In this document: in pieces, positions 26,278 to 33,599 of the stretch
How positions within the stretch are numbered: position 1 is the first letter of the stretch
Layout of the letters: each line of letters starts with the position of its first letter
NCBI GenBank assembly: GCA_947371275.1
Contig: CANBOV010000017.1
Coordinates: 1 to 39,111, forward strand
DNA: 39,111 bases
Origin: Flavobacteriaceae bacterium
Lineage (GTDB): Bacteria; Bacteroidota; Bacteroidia; Flavobacteriales; Flavobacteriaceae
Direction: 5' to 3'
Program-made: the position numbers and the translations under genes
Notes under the pieces: model-generated
The model's database searches: none
Told to the model about the DNA's origin: nothing
What the model saw: only the letters and a program-made list of their open reading frames with translations

Positions 26278-26694
26278 TTAATCTAGAATAGCTTCTACGC
26301 TTTTATAAAGCAGAACCGTTCCCTTGGGTCCTTTTGTGGCTTCCAACTTTAGCCCTTCTAATTCTGCTCCAACATAACCATCAGCGCGGTTTACTACTAA
26401 TTGCTCTATGCCTTTTGGGTCATTTATTTGAATAAAAGCAGTTGCAAGGATATCGGGACCACTTACGGTTACTATTAAAAGATCGTGACCATATTGGACC
26501 TTGTAACCTTTAACAAAATACGAAAGTGCATCGTCATCGGCTTTGATAAGTTCGCCTAATTTATTTTTATATACCGTACTTTCTGGCGGGTTATTTTTAA
26601 ATATAGGTTCTTCATTTACTCCTTTGTTTAGGTGGCAAGAAGAGAGTAGCACTAAAAGCACTCCTAAAAACGTATTAGATTTAGTCGGTGACAT
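26278..26694 (-). CDS. Small lipoprotein downstream of terC
   Basis: A 138-residue predicted lipoprotein. The signal MSPTKSNTFLGVLLVLLSSC places the lipid cysteine at position 20. The mature part begins with a Asn/Pro-rich linker and then a compact domain holding YFVKGYKVQYGHDLLIVTVSG and a repeated K-G-P-K-G-T motif. It has no recognised catalytic or metal site. Its start overlaps the 3' end of the terC gene by 14 nt, so it is translated from the same message and coupled to it. A role next to TerC at the envelope is inferred only from that coupling. Confidence 0.75.
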   Translation of the reverse strand: MSPTKSNTFLGVLLVLLSSCHLNKGVNEEPIFKNNPPESTVYKNKLGELIKADDDALSYFVKGYKVQYGHDLLIVTVSGPDILATAFIQINDPKGIEQLVVNRADGYVGAELEGLKLEATKGPKGTVLLYKSVEAILD

Positions 26695-27538
26695 CGGTGT
26701 CTTTCAGTTCGTTATCTAGTATTTCACTATTGTGTAGTTTCACTACCTGCTTACTTTTCTTAAGGCGTAGGTTTAGGAATTCTACAAATAAAGAGAAAAA
26801 GATGGAGAAGTATAAATACCCTTTTGGAATGGTCCCTACTTCGACATCATTCCCAAAACGGAAATGCGCTAAGTGCGATCCTTCGGCGATTAGCATTACT
26901 CCGATTAGGATTAGGAATGAAAGACCAAGGATTTGAATTGTAGGATGTTGGTTGACGAAATTAGACACTGGACCGGCAAAAATCATCATGATGATCATCG
27001 AAATTATTACGGCTAGAATCATGATAAGTAGGGCGCCTTCGGGACCAAATCCTCCTTGAGCAGGGGCACTGTTGCTTACCATACCAACGGCTGTTAAGAT
27101 ACTGTCGAATGAAAACACAATGTTTAATAGTGCTATTTGGAAGATAGCTGCTACAATACTGTTGCTTGCCTTTCCGCTTGTTCCTTCTTCTTCTCCTTCC
27201 ATTTTATGGTGGATTTCAGAAACTGATTTATATAAAAGAAATAAGCCCCCACCGAAAACAATTAAGCTTTGACCGGTGATATGCGCTTCAAAAAAGCCCC
27301 AATCTATGCTTTTGATTACTTCTTGTAAACTCATTACCCAAGTGATTCCGAACAACAAGATGACACGAAAAGCCATGGCTAATAGTAATCCAATACGTCT
27401 TGCTTTGGGTTGGTCTGATTGCGGTAATTTCCCAGATACTATAGAAAGGAAAACGATATTATCTATACCTAATATGATTTCTAAGAAGGTTAGTGTAAGT
27501 ATGGCCATCAAGGCATTGGGGGTGAAAATTATATCCAT
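26681..27538 (-). CDS. TerC-family integral membrane protein
   Basis: A 285-residue inner-membrane protein of the TerC family (tellurium-resistance-associated, also linked with manganese export and metal loading of exported proteins). Motifs include FLEIILGIDNIVFLSIVSGKLP near the N-terminus and FSFDSILTAVGMV in the middle, each with the acidic residues D25 and D-x-x-x-x near 150 expected of the family, embedded in about seven membrane helices. A loop (EIHHKMEGEEEGTSG) is acidic. Length matches the short TerC form without C-terminal CBS domains. There is no ter operon nearby. The substrate, probably Mn or another cation, cannot be read from sequence. It overlaps the following lipoprotein gene. 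Confidence 0.9.
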   Translation of the reverse strand: MDIIFTPNALMAILTLTFLEIILGIDNIVFLSIVSGKLPQSDQPKARRIGLLLAMAFRVILLFGITWVMSLQEVIKSIDWGFFEAHITGQSLIVFGGGLFLLYKSVSEIHHKMEGEEEGTSGKASNSIVAAIFQIALLNIVFSFDSILTAVGMVSNSAPAQGGFGPEGALLIMILAVIISMIIMMIFAGPVSNFVNQHPTIQILGLSFLILIGVMLIAEGSHLAHFRFGNDVEVGTIPKGYLYFSIFFSLFVEFLNLRLKKSKQVVKLHNSEILDNELKDTDVTD

Positions 27539-27571
27539 ATTGTTTTGTTAGTGTTTTGGAATTAAACGTTA

Positions 27572-27943
27572 TTAATCCAGTTTTGTTACAGTGCCACGTT
27601 GTTTTTTGGCATCACCTACATAAGAATATTCGAAGGTATAGCCTTTTGTATCAGTGGCTAAAATGGTAATACTAATTGCTTTTTGTTCCTTCATGGTTTT
27701 GGGGTGTAGTTTTCGCAAAACAAATTCGCAGTCGTTTACCCAATGAACTGTTGCGGTATCGGTTTTACCATGATAGGTTTCGATTTGTAAGCTATCGGTT
27801 CGGACGGTAAGAGAGGTTTGTTTCTTTCCTTCAAGCTCTTTGGTAAATTTGAATTTACCCGTGTGAAAATCTTTGCAATTACGTTCTTTACTAGAGCAAG
27901 CCATTAGGGAGATTGCAAGTACTAAAAGGGTTGGTTTTTTCAT
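27572..27943 (-). CDS. Small conserved lipoprotein
   Basis: A 123-residue lipoprotein. I start it at the ATG at 27943 (MKKPTLLVLAISLMAC), since the earlier frame opens with GTG and has no signal. The lipidated cysteine is at position 16. The domain contains CKDFHTGKFKF, TDSLQIETYHGKTDTATVHWVNDCEFVL and KAISITILATDTKGYTFEYSYVGD, i.e. a small beta-barrel-like pattern with two conserved cysteines (CKDF, NDCEF). I recall the same family carrying the annotation DNA topoisomerase IV in databases, which nothing in this sequence supports. It begins 17 nt after the DUF1572 gene's stop codon, in the same run of genes. Function unknown. Confidence 0.75.
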   Translation of the reverse strand: MKKPTLLVLAISLMACSSKERNCKDFHTGKFKFTKELEGKKQTSLTVRTDSLQIETYHGKTDTATVHWVNDCEFVLRKLHPKTMKEQKAISITILATDTKGYTFEYSYVGDAKKQRGTVTKLD

Positions 27944-27960
27944 TTTATTTTGGTATTGCA

Positions 27961-28533
27961 CTAGGTTAACCTGTTTAATTCATCATCAGTAAAGTTCTTT
28001 ATGCTTTTTACTTTGGCAAACTTTTGGGCATTATAACTGATTGAGTTGTTTTTGGGAATGGAGAGGGAATTCCATTCGTTTTGTTTTAGTAATTTGGAAA
28101 AGAATACGATTTGTCCAATATGATAAGGATAGTGCGCAAGCTGCCTATTGAGTGCTTCCATTACTGTATGTCCCTCATTGCGGATGTATATCATGGTGTC
28201 TAATTGGTTTTCCTCTAAAGCGTTTAAGGCCTCAAAGAAACAGTTCCAGCCTGTGTTCCAAACTTCCATTAATTCCTCTTTGGTTGTGCTATTTTCTTCA
28301 AATTCAGTATCTCTATTGCGCCATTCTTTTTCCCCATCGGTAGTTAAGAAATCGGTCCAGCGTGACAGCATGTTTCCTGACAGGTGCTTGATTATTACGG
28401 CAATAGAATTGGTATTTTCATTGATTGTACTAAACAATTGTTCAGGTTCTACTTGCTCAATGGCTTTTTCTCCTATAGTTTTGTAATAGACAAATTGCTT
28501 TTTTATACTATCAAGGTAGGTTTTAGTTATCAT
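27961..28533 (-). CDS. DUF1572 / DinB-like protein
   Basis: A 190-residue cytoplasmic protein with the DinB four-helix-bundle fold. Expected metal ligands are visible as IIKHLSGNM (histidine near residue 49) and RQLAHYPYHIGQIV (two histidines near 133-137), the classic three-histidine site of this superfamily. DinB-fold proteins are often thiol-dependent transferases (bacillithiol-linked) or hydrolases, so a detoxification role is possible, but nothing fixes the substrate. It overlaps the DUF6095 gene upstream by 11 nt and is 17 nt from the small lipoprotein gene downstream, all on the minus strand. Confidence 0.85.
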   Translation of the reverse strand: MITKTYLDSIKKQFVYYKTIGEKAIEQVEPEQLFSTINENTNSIAVIIKHLSGNMLSRWTDFLTTDGEKEWRNRDTEFEENSTTKEELMEVWNTGWNCFFEALNALEENQLDTMIYIRNEGHTVMEALNRQLAHYPYHIGQIVFFSKLLKQNEWNSLSIPKNNSISYNAQKFAKVKSIKNFTDDELNRLT

Positions 28534-28750
28534 TATGAAAAAGAGAATCGGTTATGTTTTTGACTCCTTTGAACAGAAAGTAGACGGATGAAGTGCAGAT
28601 TACTATTCCGATGGCTAGGACTAAATAATGCCAATTATTCTCTTTGTTTTGAAAGGCATTGTAAATTACTGCGGGTCCTATGAACATCATAGGCAAGGCA
28701 AAGAGCAAGTATTTTATGGCTTTATCTAGTATTTCTTTTTTGGAAGACAT
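28523..28750 (-). CDS. DUF6095-like small membrane protein
   Basis: A 75-residue protein with two membrane helices (about 12-32 and 42-61) and charged ends (MSSKKEILDKAIKYLLFALPM..., ...KGVKNITDSLFHNDN). I associate it with DUF6095, a flavobacterial family often found beside murQ, which is what is seen: the murQ stop is 14 nt upstream, and its own end overlaps the DUF1572 gene by 11 nt. A role in envelope or cell-wall recycling is inferred from position alone. Confidence 0.7.
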   Translation of the reverse strand: MSSKKEILDKAIKYLLFALPMMFIGPAVIYNAFQNKENNWHYLVLAIGIVICTSSVYFLFKGVKNITDSLFHNDN

Positions 28751-28764
28751 GATAGACGATTTAA

Positions 28765-29580
28765 TTATTTAGCATTGAAATGGTTTACCGCTTTACGAAC
28801 GCTACCATTTTCTTTTAATAATAGGGATGCTTCTTCGTAGCTTACTGGAATTTCACCCATAATCATTCGGATGCCGCGGTCAACTAGTTTGTCATTGCTT
28901 AATTGCATGTCAACCATTTTGTTTCCTTTTACCCGGCCTAACTGAATCATAGTTGTTGTTGATATCATATTTAAGACCAGTTTTTGAGCGGTACCTGCTT
29001 TCATGCGAGAGCTGCCCGTTACAAACTCAGGGCCTACCACCACCACTATAGGGTATTGCGCGGTTAGGGCTAAGGGACTTCCTTGGTTACAAGTAATGCA
29101 ACCCGTTAGGATATTTTGTTTATTACAGTCTTCTAAACCTCCAATTACGTACGGGGTAGTGCCTGAAGCGGCAATTCCAATGACAACATCGTTAGGTCTG
29201 ATAGTATGTTCTTGTAAATCAATCCAGGCTTGGTTGTGATCATCTTCGGCATTTTCTACAGCACGACGGATGGCTTTATCGCCTCCCGCGATGATTCCGT
29301 TTACTAAATCAAAAGAGACTCCGAAGGTAGGAGGACATTCTGAGGCGTCTACAATTCCCAATCGACCAGAAGTACCTGCACCAATGTAAAAGAGGCGGCC
29401 ACCAAGTTTCATTTTCTCAACTATCTTACTTACTAAAGCTTCGATTTGTGGCAATGCTTTTTCAACTGCTAAGGGAACCGTTTTGTCTTCTTTGTTAATG
29501 TTGCACAACAAGTCGGATACCGTCATGTGTTCGAGGCTATCATAGTGGGAGGATTGTTCGGTGGTTTTGGTAAATGTCAT
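28765..29580 (-). CDS. murQ: N-acetylmuramic acid 6-phosphate etherase
   Basis: Cleaves the lactyl ether of N-acetylmuramic acid 6-phosphate to give N-acetylglucosamine 6-phosphate and D-lactate, in peptidoglycan recycling. It is a SIS-domain sugar-phosphate lyase of 271 residues (E. coli MurQ about 300). Conserved features are LFYIGAGTSGRLGIVDASECPPTFG near residue 65, IGIAASGTTPYVIGGL, and SSRMKAGTAQKLVLNMIST. The catalytic glutamate of the family lies in the DASECPPT loop region. It is cytoplasmic. No murP transporter is present; the ZIP and methyltransferase genes upstream are unrelated. It starts 78 nt downstream of the ZIP gene's stop, across a degenerate 8-nt repeat. Confidence 0.95.
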   Translation of the reverse strand: MTFTKTTEQSSHYDSLEHMTVSDLLCNINKEDKTVPLAVEKALPQIEALVSKIVEKMKLGGRLFYIGAGTSGRLGIVDASECPPTFGVSFDLVNGIIAGGDKAIRRAVENAEDDHNQAWIDLQEHTIRPNDVVIGIAASGTTPYVIGGLEDCNKQNILTGCITCNQGSPLALTAQYPIVVVVGPEFVTGSSRMKAGTAQKLVLNMISTTTMIQLGRVKGNKMVDMQLSNDKLVDRGIRMIMGEIPVSYEEASLLLKENGSVRKAVNHFNAK

Positions 29581-29587
29581 TTTTTAG

Positions 29588-29635
29588 AGTTACTGCTTGT
29601 CTGAGTTGCTAAGTTACTAAGTTTTTAGTTTACTG
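29588..29635. repeat. Degenerate 8-nt tandem repeat between ZIP and murQ genes
   Basis: Six consecutive 8-nt units fill 29588-29635. The best units are AGTTGCTA (29604-29611) and AGTTACTA (29612-29619); the first unit is AGTTACTG and the last GTTTACTG. It lies in a transcribed spacer of 77 nt. Confidence 0.6.
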
Positions 29636-29657
29636 CCTAACCCTTATTGCTATTGTC

Positions 29658-30326
29658 TTACACTATGCTCGCCAATGCAATTCCCAATATAATCATTGAT
29701 ATCTTGGCCACGTTGAACTTATGACCTTCGCTGCTTTCAAAGATAATAGTGGAGGAGATGTGGAATAAGATTCCGATGACTACCGCAGTTATTTGAGCAT
29801 AATATTGATTTAATATTGGTAATTTATCGGATAGCAAGGTGCCTAGTGGCGTCATTAGCGCAAAGGTAAGCATGAATAAAAACAAGGCGGTTTTATTCAG
29901 TTGTGCATTTAGGAAAAAAGTAGTTAAGATGATAGCAATAGGCAAGTGGTGTATGGCAATACCGTAAGCTAAATCATGGTGATGGGCTACGGGGAATCCT
30001 TCTAATAGCGCATGAATGCATAAACTGATGAACAACAACCACGGCATTTTGGTAATTTTATCATGACCGTGCACGTGCCCGTGTTCAGCACCTTTAGAGA
30101 AAAACTCTAGGATGATTTGAAACAAGATCCCGACCATTATAAAAATACCTACCGAATTATTTTGTGTAGCATATACATCAGGCAAAAGATGCATGACCGT
30201 TAAGGACAACAGGAAAGAACCACTAAAGGCCAGTAACAATTTTAGGTTTTGCTTGTCTTTGGGTTTTATTCCAATGGCAATAGCATAACCTAGAAGTACT
30301 GACAGTAGTGGAAGGGTATAATTCAT
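29658..30326 (-). CDS. ZIP-family metal transporter
   Basis: A 222-residue inner-membrane protein, a divalent-cation uptake transporter (likely Zn, possibly Fe or Mn). A histidine-rich loop, EHGHVHGHDK, lies between helices 3 and 4. The conserved helix-4 and -5 metal motifs are visible as CIHALLEGFPVAHHHD and YGIAIHHLPIAIILT, with the HALLEG and IHHLPI signature of ZIP proteins. About seven membrane helices. The gene directly abuts the methyltransferase stop (no gap) and precedes murQ. Confidence 0.9.
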   Translation of the reverse strand: MNYTLPLLSVLLGYAIAIGIKPKDKQNLKLLLAFSGSFLLSLTVMHLLPDVYATQNNSVGIFIMVGILFQIILEFFSKGAEHGHVHGHDKITKMPWLLFISLCIHALLEGFPVAHHHDLAYGIAIHHLPIAIILTTFFLNAQLNKTALFLFMLTFALMTPLGTLLSDKLPILNQYYAQITAVVIGILFHISSTIIFESSEGHKFNVAKISMIILGIALASIV

Positions 30327-31070
30327 TTATTTAAATATCATGATTAATCGTTCGCTGATATTCTTGTGGAATTTCTTAAGTTTATAATCACCAAAAGTAT
30401 CTAGTAAGTAGATTCCAGTTTCATTCATCATGCGTTGAAAATCTTCTAGTGTATAGGCTCTTACTTTTTCGGTAAAATGGAAGTTTTGGCCCTTGTCTTC
30501 AAAATCAATTTCTTTGGTGATGAAACCTTCTTTAACATAGCGCTTGATGTGGAAAGTAATGCCATCAACTTCTTTGGTTTCATTGGGAATAAGATTGTCG
30601 ATTACTTGAGTTGCATTCATGAAATCTATTACTGCAAATCCGTATTCATTTAGGCTTTCTTTGATTGCTGTTAGCGTTTTTAAATCATCTTCTTCTTTAT
30701 CAAAATAGCCAAAGCTGGTGAACAAATTAAAGATGGCATCGAATTTATCATTAAAAGGCTCTCGCTTATCGTGTACTACAAAATGCAAGGTATCATTGGC
30801 ATTCTTATTGGCTTCTGCTATACTGTTTTCTGATAAATCAGCTCCGATGACATTGTACCCCAATTGGTTTAAATAAATGGAATGGCGTCCTTTTCCGCAG
30901 GCTAAATCTAAAACCTTAGCCTTTTCGGGCAAGTTTAGGTAATGGGTTAGATTGTCCATGAAGATTTGTGCTTCACGGTAATTACGTTCTTTATAAAGAA
31001 TATGGTAATAGGGTGTATCAAACCACGAGGCAAACCAATTTTCGGATGGAGTATTTGAAGTATCTGACAT
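30327..31070 (-). CDS. Class I SAM-dependent methyltransferase
   Basis: A 247-residue cytoplasmic methyltransferase of unknown substrate. Motif I is VLDLACGKGRHSIYLNQLG near residue 58, motif II around IGADLSENSIAEAN, and a post-I acidic residue follows. Motif IV-like FDAIFNLFTSFGYF is a small-molecule methyltransferase type, close to the UbiE/Methyltransf_11-25 group and not an RNA NPPY type. The C-terminal part (GFITKEIDFEDKGQNF) is a mixed beta sheet. It is the first gene of a long minus-strand run, with a possible -7 box TAAATTTG at 31100-31107, and is divergent from the THUMP methyltransferase. Confidence 0.85.
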   Translation of the reverse strand: MSDTSNTPSENWFASWFDTPYYHILYKERNYREAQIFMDNLTHYLNLPEKAKVLDLACGKGRHSIYLNQLGYNVIGADLSENSIAEANKNANDTLHFVVHDKREPFNDKFDAIFNLFTSFGYFDKEEDDLKTLTAIKESLNEYGFAVIDFMNATQVIDNLIPNETKEVDGITFHIKRYVKEGFITKEIDFEDKGQNFHFTEKVRAYTLEDFQRMMNETGIYLLDTFGDYKLKKFHKNISERLIMIFK

Positions 31071-31099
31071 TTATTCTTTTCAAATGAATTCTGAACGTG

Positions 31100-31107
31100 C
31101 AAATTTA
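31100..31107 (-). promoter_or_regulatory. -7 box of the methyltransferase gene
   Basis: On the minus strand TAAATTTG is an exact TAnnTTTG box. Transcription would begin near 31093, about 23 nt before the ATG at 31070. No clear -33 box. Confidence 0.4.
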
Positions 31108-31110
31108 ATG

Positions 31111-31118
31111 TATTTTTG
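31111..31118 (+). promoter_or_regulatory. -7 box of the THUMP methyltransferase gene
   Basis: TATTTTTG fits TAnnTTTG exactly, separated by only 3 nt from the opposing box at 31100-31107. The transcript would begin near 31125, so coding that begins at 31084 would lie upstream of it; the start at 31225 fits. Confidence 0.45.
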
Positions 31119-31188
31119 CCACAGATATTACACTTTGCCAAACTTTGTAGTTTCTTATGGTAACCTAGAAAGAGTTATTATACAAAGA

Positions 31189-31220
31189 TTCACAGAGAAC
31201 AATGCAGAGGTTCACAGAGA
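31189..31220. repeat. CACAGAG-type degenerate repeat in the leader of the THUMP gene
   Basis: TTCACAGAGA occurs at 31189-31198 and again at 31211-31220, 22 bp apart, with GCAGAGG between. CCACAGAT lies further upstream (31119-31126). It resembles a class of intergenic repeats rich in CACAGAG that I recall from many environmental bacterial genomes. Confidence 0.55.
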
Positions 31221-31224
31221 TTTT

Positions 31225-32388
31225 ATGGAGAATTTTAAAATGATTGCCAAGACCTTTTTTGGTTTTGAAGAAATATTGTCAAAAGAATTACAACAATTGG
31301 GTGCTCAGGAGGTTGAAATAGGCACCCGAGCGGTAAGTTTTAAGGGGGATAAAGGGTTTATGTATAAAGCCAATTTATCGTTGCGTACTGCTTTGAAAAT
31401 CCTAAAACCTATCTATCATTTTAGAGCCTTTAATGAGCAAAGTTTGTATAAAGGCATACAAGGTATCGATTGGTCGAAGTATATGAATGAGAATCAAACG
31501 TTTGTTATTGATACTACGATACATTCAGATCATTTTAAGCATTCACAGTTTGTATCTCAAAAAGCGAAAGATGCTATTGTAGATCAGTTTAGGGAGAAAT
31601 TTGGACAGCGACCTAGTGTGGATAAAGATTTTCCTGATTTACGGATTAACATACACATTGATCGAGACCAATGTTCGGTTGCTTTGGATACTTCTGGGGC
31701 TTCTTTGCATCATAGAGGGTATCGTACAGCTACTAATATTGCGCCCATTAATGAAGTATTGGCGGCAGGCATGTTATTGTTATCGGGTTGGGATGGCAGT
31801 ACGGATTTTTTAGATCCGATGTGTGGTTCGGGAACCTTATTAGCAGAAGCGGCTATGATTGCCTGTAATATACCGGCGAATATCAATCGTAAAGAGTTTG
31901 CTTTTGAGAAATGGAACGATTGGGATAATGATTTATTTGATCAGATTATTGATGCGATGATGAAACGCACTAAAGAATTCCATCATACTATAGTAGGGTA
32001 TGATAAAGCACCTAGTGCTGTGCAGAAAGCAAAAGACAATATAGTGAATGCTAATTTAGAAGATTATGTAACTATAAGTCAGGCTAATTTCTTCGAAACA
32101 CAGAAGGAATCTACGGGACCTTTGCATATGGTTTTTAATCCTCCTTATGGCGAACGATTGGATATTGAGCTTGAGCGTTTTTATAGAGAGTTAGGTGATA
32201 CGTTGAAAAATAACTATTCGAATACTAATGCGTGGTTTATAACGGGTAATTTGGATGCTTTAAAGTTTGTTGGATTGCGACCTTCTCGAAAAATAAAACT
32301 ATTTAATGGAAGTTTGGAAGCCCGCTTGGTTAAGTATGAAATGTATGAAGGCAGTAAGCGAACTAAGTTTCAGCAAGGGGAAGAATAA
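31225..32388 (+). CDS. THUMP-domain class I RNA methyltransferase (RlmL-like)
   Basis: A SAM-dependent methyltransferase probably acting on a guanine of rRNA or tRNA. I start it at the ATG at 31225 (387 residues): MENFKMIAKTFFGFEEILSKEL matches the family's N-terminus, whereas the frame's extension to 31084 reads through a repeat. A THUMP RNA-binding domain covers about residues 1-160. The catalytic domain has motif I DFLDPMCGSGTLLAEAAMIACN and motif IV FNPPYGERL, the N-P-P-Y signature of N-methylation of bases. It is close to the N-terminal half of E. coli RlmL (m2G2445 of 23S rRNA), but the target of this protein is unproved. The gene ends before the terminator at 32415-32443. Confidence 0.88.
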   Translation: MENFKMIAKTFFGFEEILSKELQQLGAQEVEIGTRAVSFKGDKGFMYKANLSLRTALKILKPIYHFRAFNEQSLYKGIQGIDWSKYMNENQTFVIDTTIHSDHFKHSQFVSQKAKDAIVDQFREKFGQRPSVDKDFPDLRINIHIDRDQCSVALDTSGASLHHRGYRTATNIAPINEVLAAGMLLLSGWDGSTDFLDPMCGSGTLLAEAAMIACNIPANINRKEFAFEKWNDWDNDLFDQIIDAMMKRTKEFHHTIVGYDKAPSAVQKAKDNIVNANLEDYVTISQANFFETQKESTGPLHMVFNPPYGERLDIELERFYRELGDTLKNNYSNTNAWFITGNLDALKFVGLRPSRKIKLFNGSLEARLVKYEMYEGSKRTKFQQGEE

Positions 32389-32414
32389 AGAAAATAGAGT
32401 AAAGAATATAGAAT

Positions 32415-32443
32415 AAAAAAAGCCCTTTTAGAGGGCTTTTTTT
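32415..32443. terminator. Bidirectional terminator between THUMP and efflux genes
   Basis: GCCCT (32422-32426) pairs with AGGGC (32432-32436), with A-run and T-run of seven bases extending the stem. It lies 26 nt after the THUMP stop and 21 nt before the adaptor stop. Confidence 0.85.
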
Positions 32444-32464
32444 AATGGATACAGCTATAACGAC

Positions 32465-33595
32465 TTATTCGTCAGCTTTGTTTTTTAATTTCATTAGAAG
32501 GGTGTAAGCGCCTTTGGTCACTATGTTTTTGTTTGTTAAAGGTTGGCCATTTATAATTTCAACAACTCCATTTTCATTTGTACCGGTTGTTACTTCGGTT
32601 ATTTTGAAATTGGTTTTATCTAGTGCTACAAACACATATTCTTTGCCTTCATAAGTTACTATGGCCTCTTCGGGTAGGGTAAGTGCGTCATTGCTTTTGA
32701 CTTCAATTTCAGCATTCATATACATACCCGGTAAAAGCGTTTTGTCATAATTTTCAAAATGACAGTGTACATCAGCGGAATGCTCGTCGATGGATAAGTC
32801 TTTGCTAATTAGAATGATTTCGCATTTGTGTTTGTTCTCTGGTTGGTTATTGGTATAGGCAACTAATTTTTGTCCGATGGCTAATTTAGTGATGTCTTTT
32901 TCAAAGATCTTCAAGTTCAAATGGATATCGGTGGGATTGATTAACTCAAATAGGATATCTGCTGGATTCACATATTTGCCGATATTGACGTTTACTTTAG
33001 AAACAAAACCTGTAATAGGAGCGTAGATGTTGACACTTTTAGAAATGGTCTTTTCTGACAAGGTATTTGGATTTACATTGATTAATTTTAGTTTTTCACC
33101 TAAAGCACTTAATGTGATACGGAGCGTTTTGAAATCGGCATCGGCTAATTGGTATACTTTGTCGCTGCTGGCCTGACTTTGATTTAGTTCTTTTTGGCGG
33201 TCGTATTCTTTTTCTGCAAAATACAATCGTGACTTTGTGGTCAAGTAGTCTTGTTGAAGTTGGACGTACTGTTGGTCTTCCATAGAGGCGATGACTTCCC
33301 CTTTGGAGATGTGCATGCCTGGCAGTAATTGGGTTGATTTTAAATAGCCCCCAAGAGGCATACTGATAGAAATCATGTTTTGAGGAGGAACATCAATTTG
33401 CCCATTAACTTTTAGAACGGAGGAGATTGATTTTTTTTCTAGTGTACTAGTGCTTACTGACGTATTTTTTAATTGCGCTTCGCTGAGGTTAACTACTGAT
33501 TCGGATATCGATTTGGTATCGGTAGAAGTTTCTTCTTTTTTAGACTGACAGCCAAGCAAAAGAAAACCTATTAGTGTTAAAATTATATTTTTCAT
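32465..33595 (-). CDS. RND efflux periplasmic adaptor (CzcB/CusB family)
   Basis: The membrane-fusion subunit that links an RND pump to the outer-membrane channel. It is a lipoprotein with signal MKNIILTLIGFLLLGC and lipid cysteine C16, so it is anchored in the inner membrane leaflet. After it come a beta-barrel entry strand, a short alpha-helical hairpin (about residues 105-165, starting MEDQQYVQLQQDYL), lipoyl halves flanking it with VSISMPLGGYL and YAPITGFVSKVNVNIGKYV, and a C-terminal membrane-proximal domain. The order is the standard one; length 376 is normal. It has no long N-terminal metal-binding extension like CusB or ZneB. It is the last gene of a three-gene operon, 4 nt after the fused pump. 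Confidence 0.93.
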   Translation of the reverse strand: MKNIILTLIGFLLLGCQSKKEETSTDTKSISESVVNLSEAQLKNTSVSTSTLEKKSISSVLKVNGQIDVPPQNMISISMPLGGYLKSTQLLPGMHISKGEVIASMEDQQYVQLQQDYLTTKSRLYFAEKEYDRQKELNQSQASSDKVYQLADADFKTLRITLSALGEKLKLINVNPNTLSEKTISKSVNIYAPITGFVSKVNVNIGKYVNPADILFELINPTDIHLNLKIFEKDITKLAIGQKLVAYTNNQPENKHKCEIILISKDLSIDEHSADVHCHFENYDKTLLPGMYMNAEIEVKSNDALTLPEEAIVTYEGKEYVFVALDKTNFKITEVTTGTNENGVVEIINGQPLTNKNIVTKGAYTLLMKLKNKADE

Positions 33596-33599
33596 GGTA

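Noticed and set aside
31084..31224. 47-residue N-terminal extension of the THUMP methyltransferase
   Set aside because: It begins upstream of the likely transcript start and is read through CACAGAG repeats, and the family starts at the MENFKMIAKTF position.
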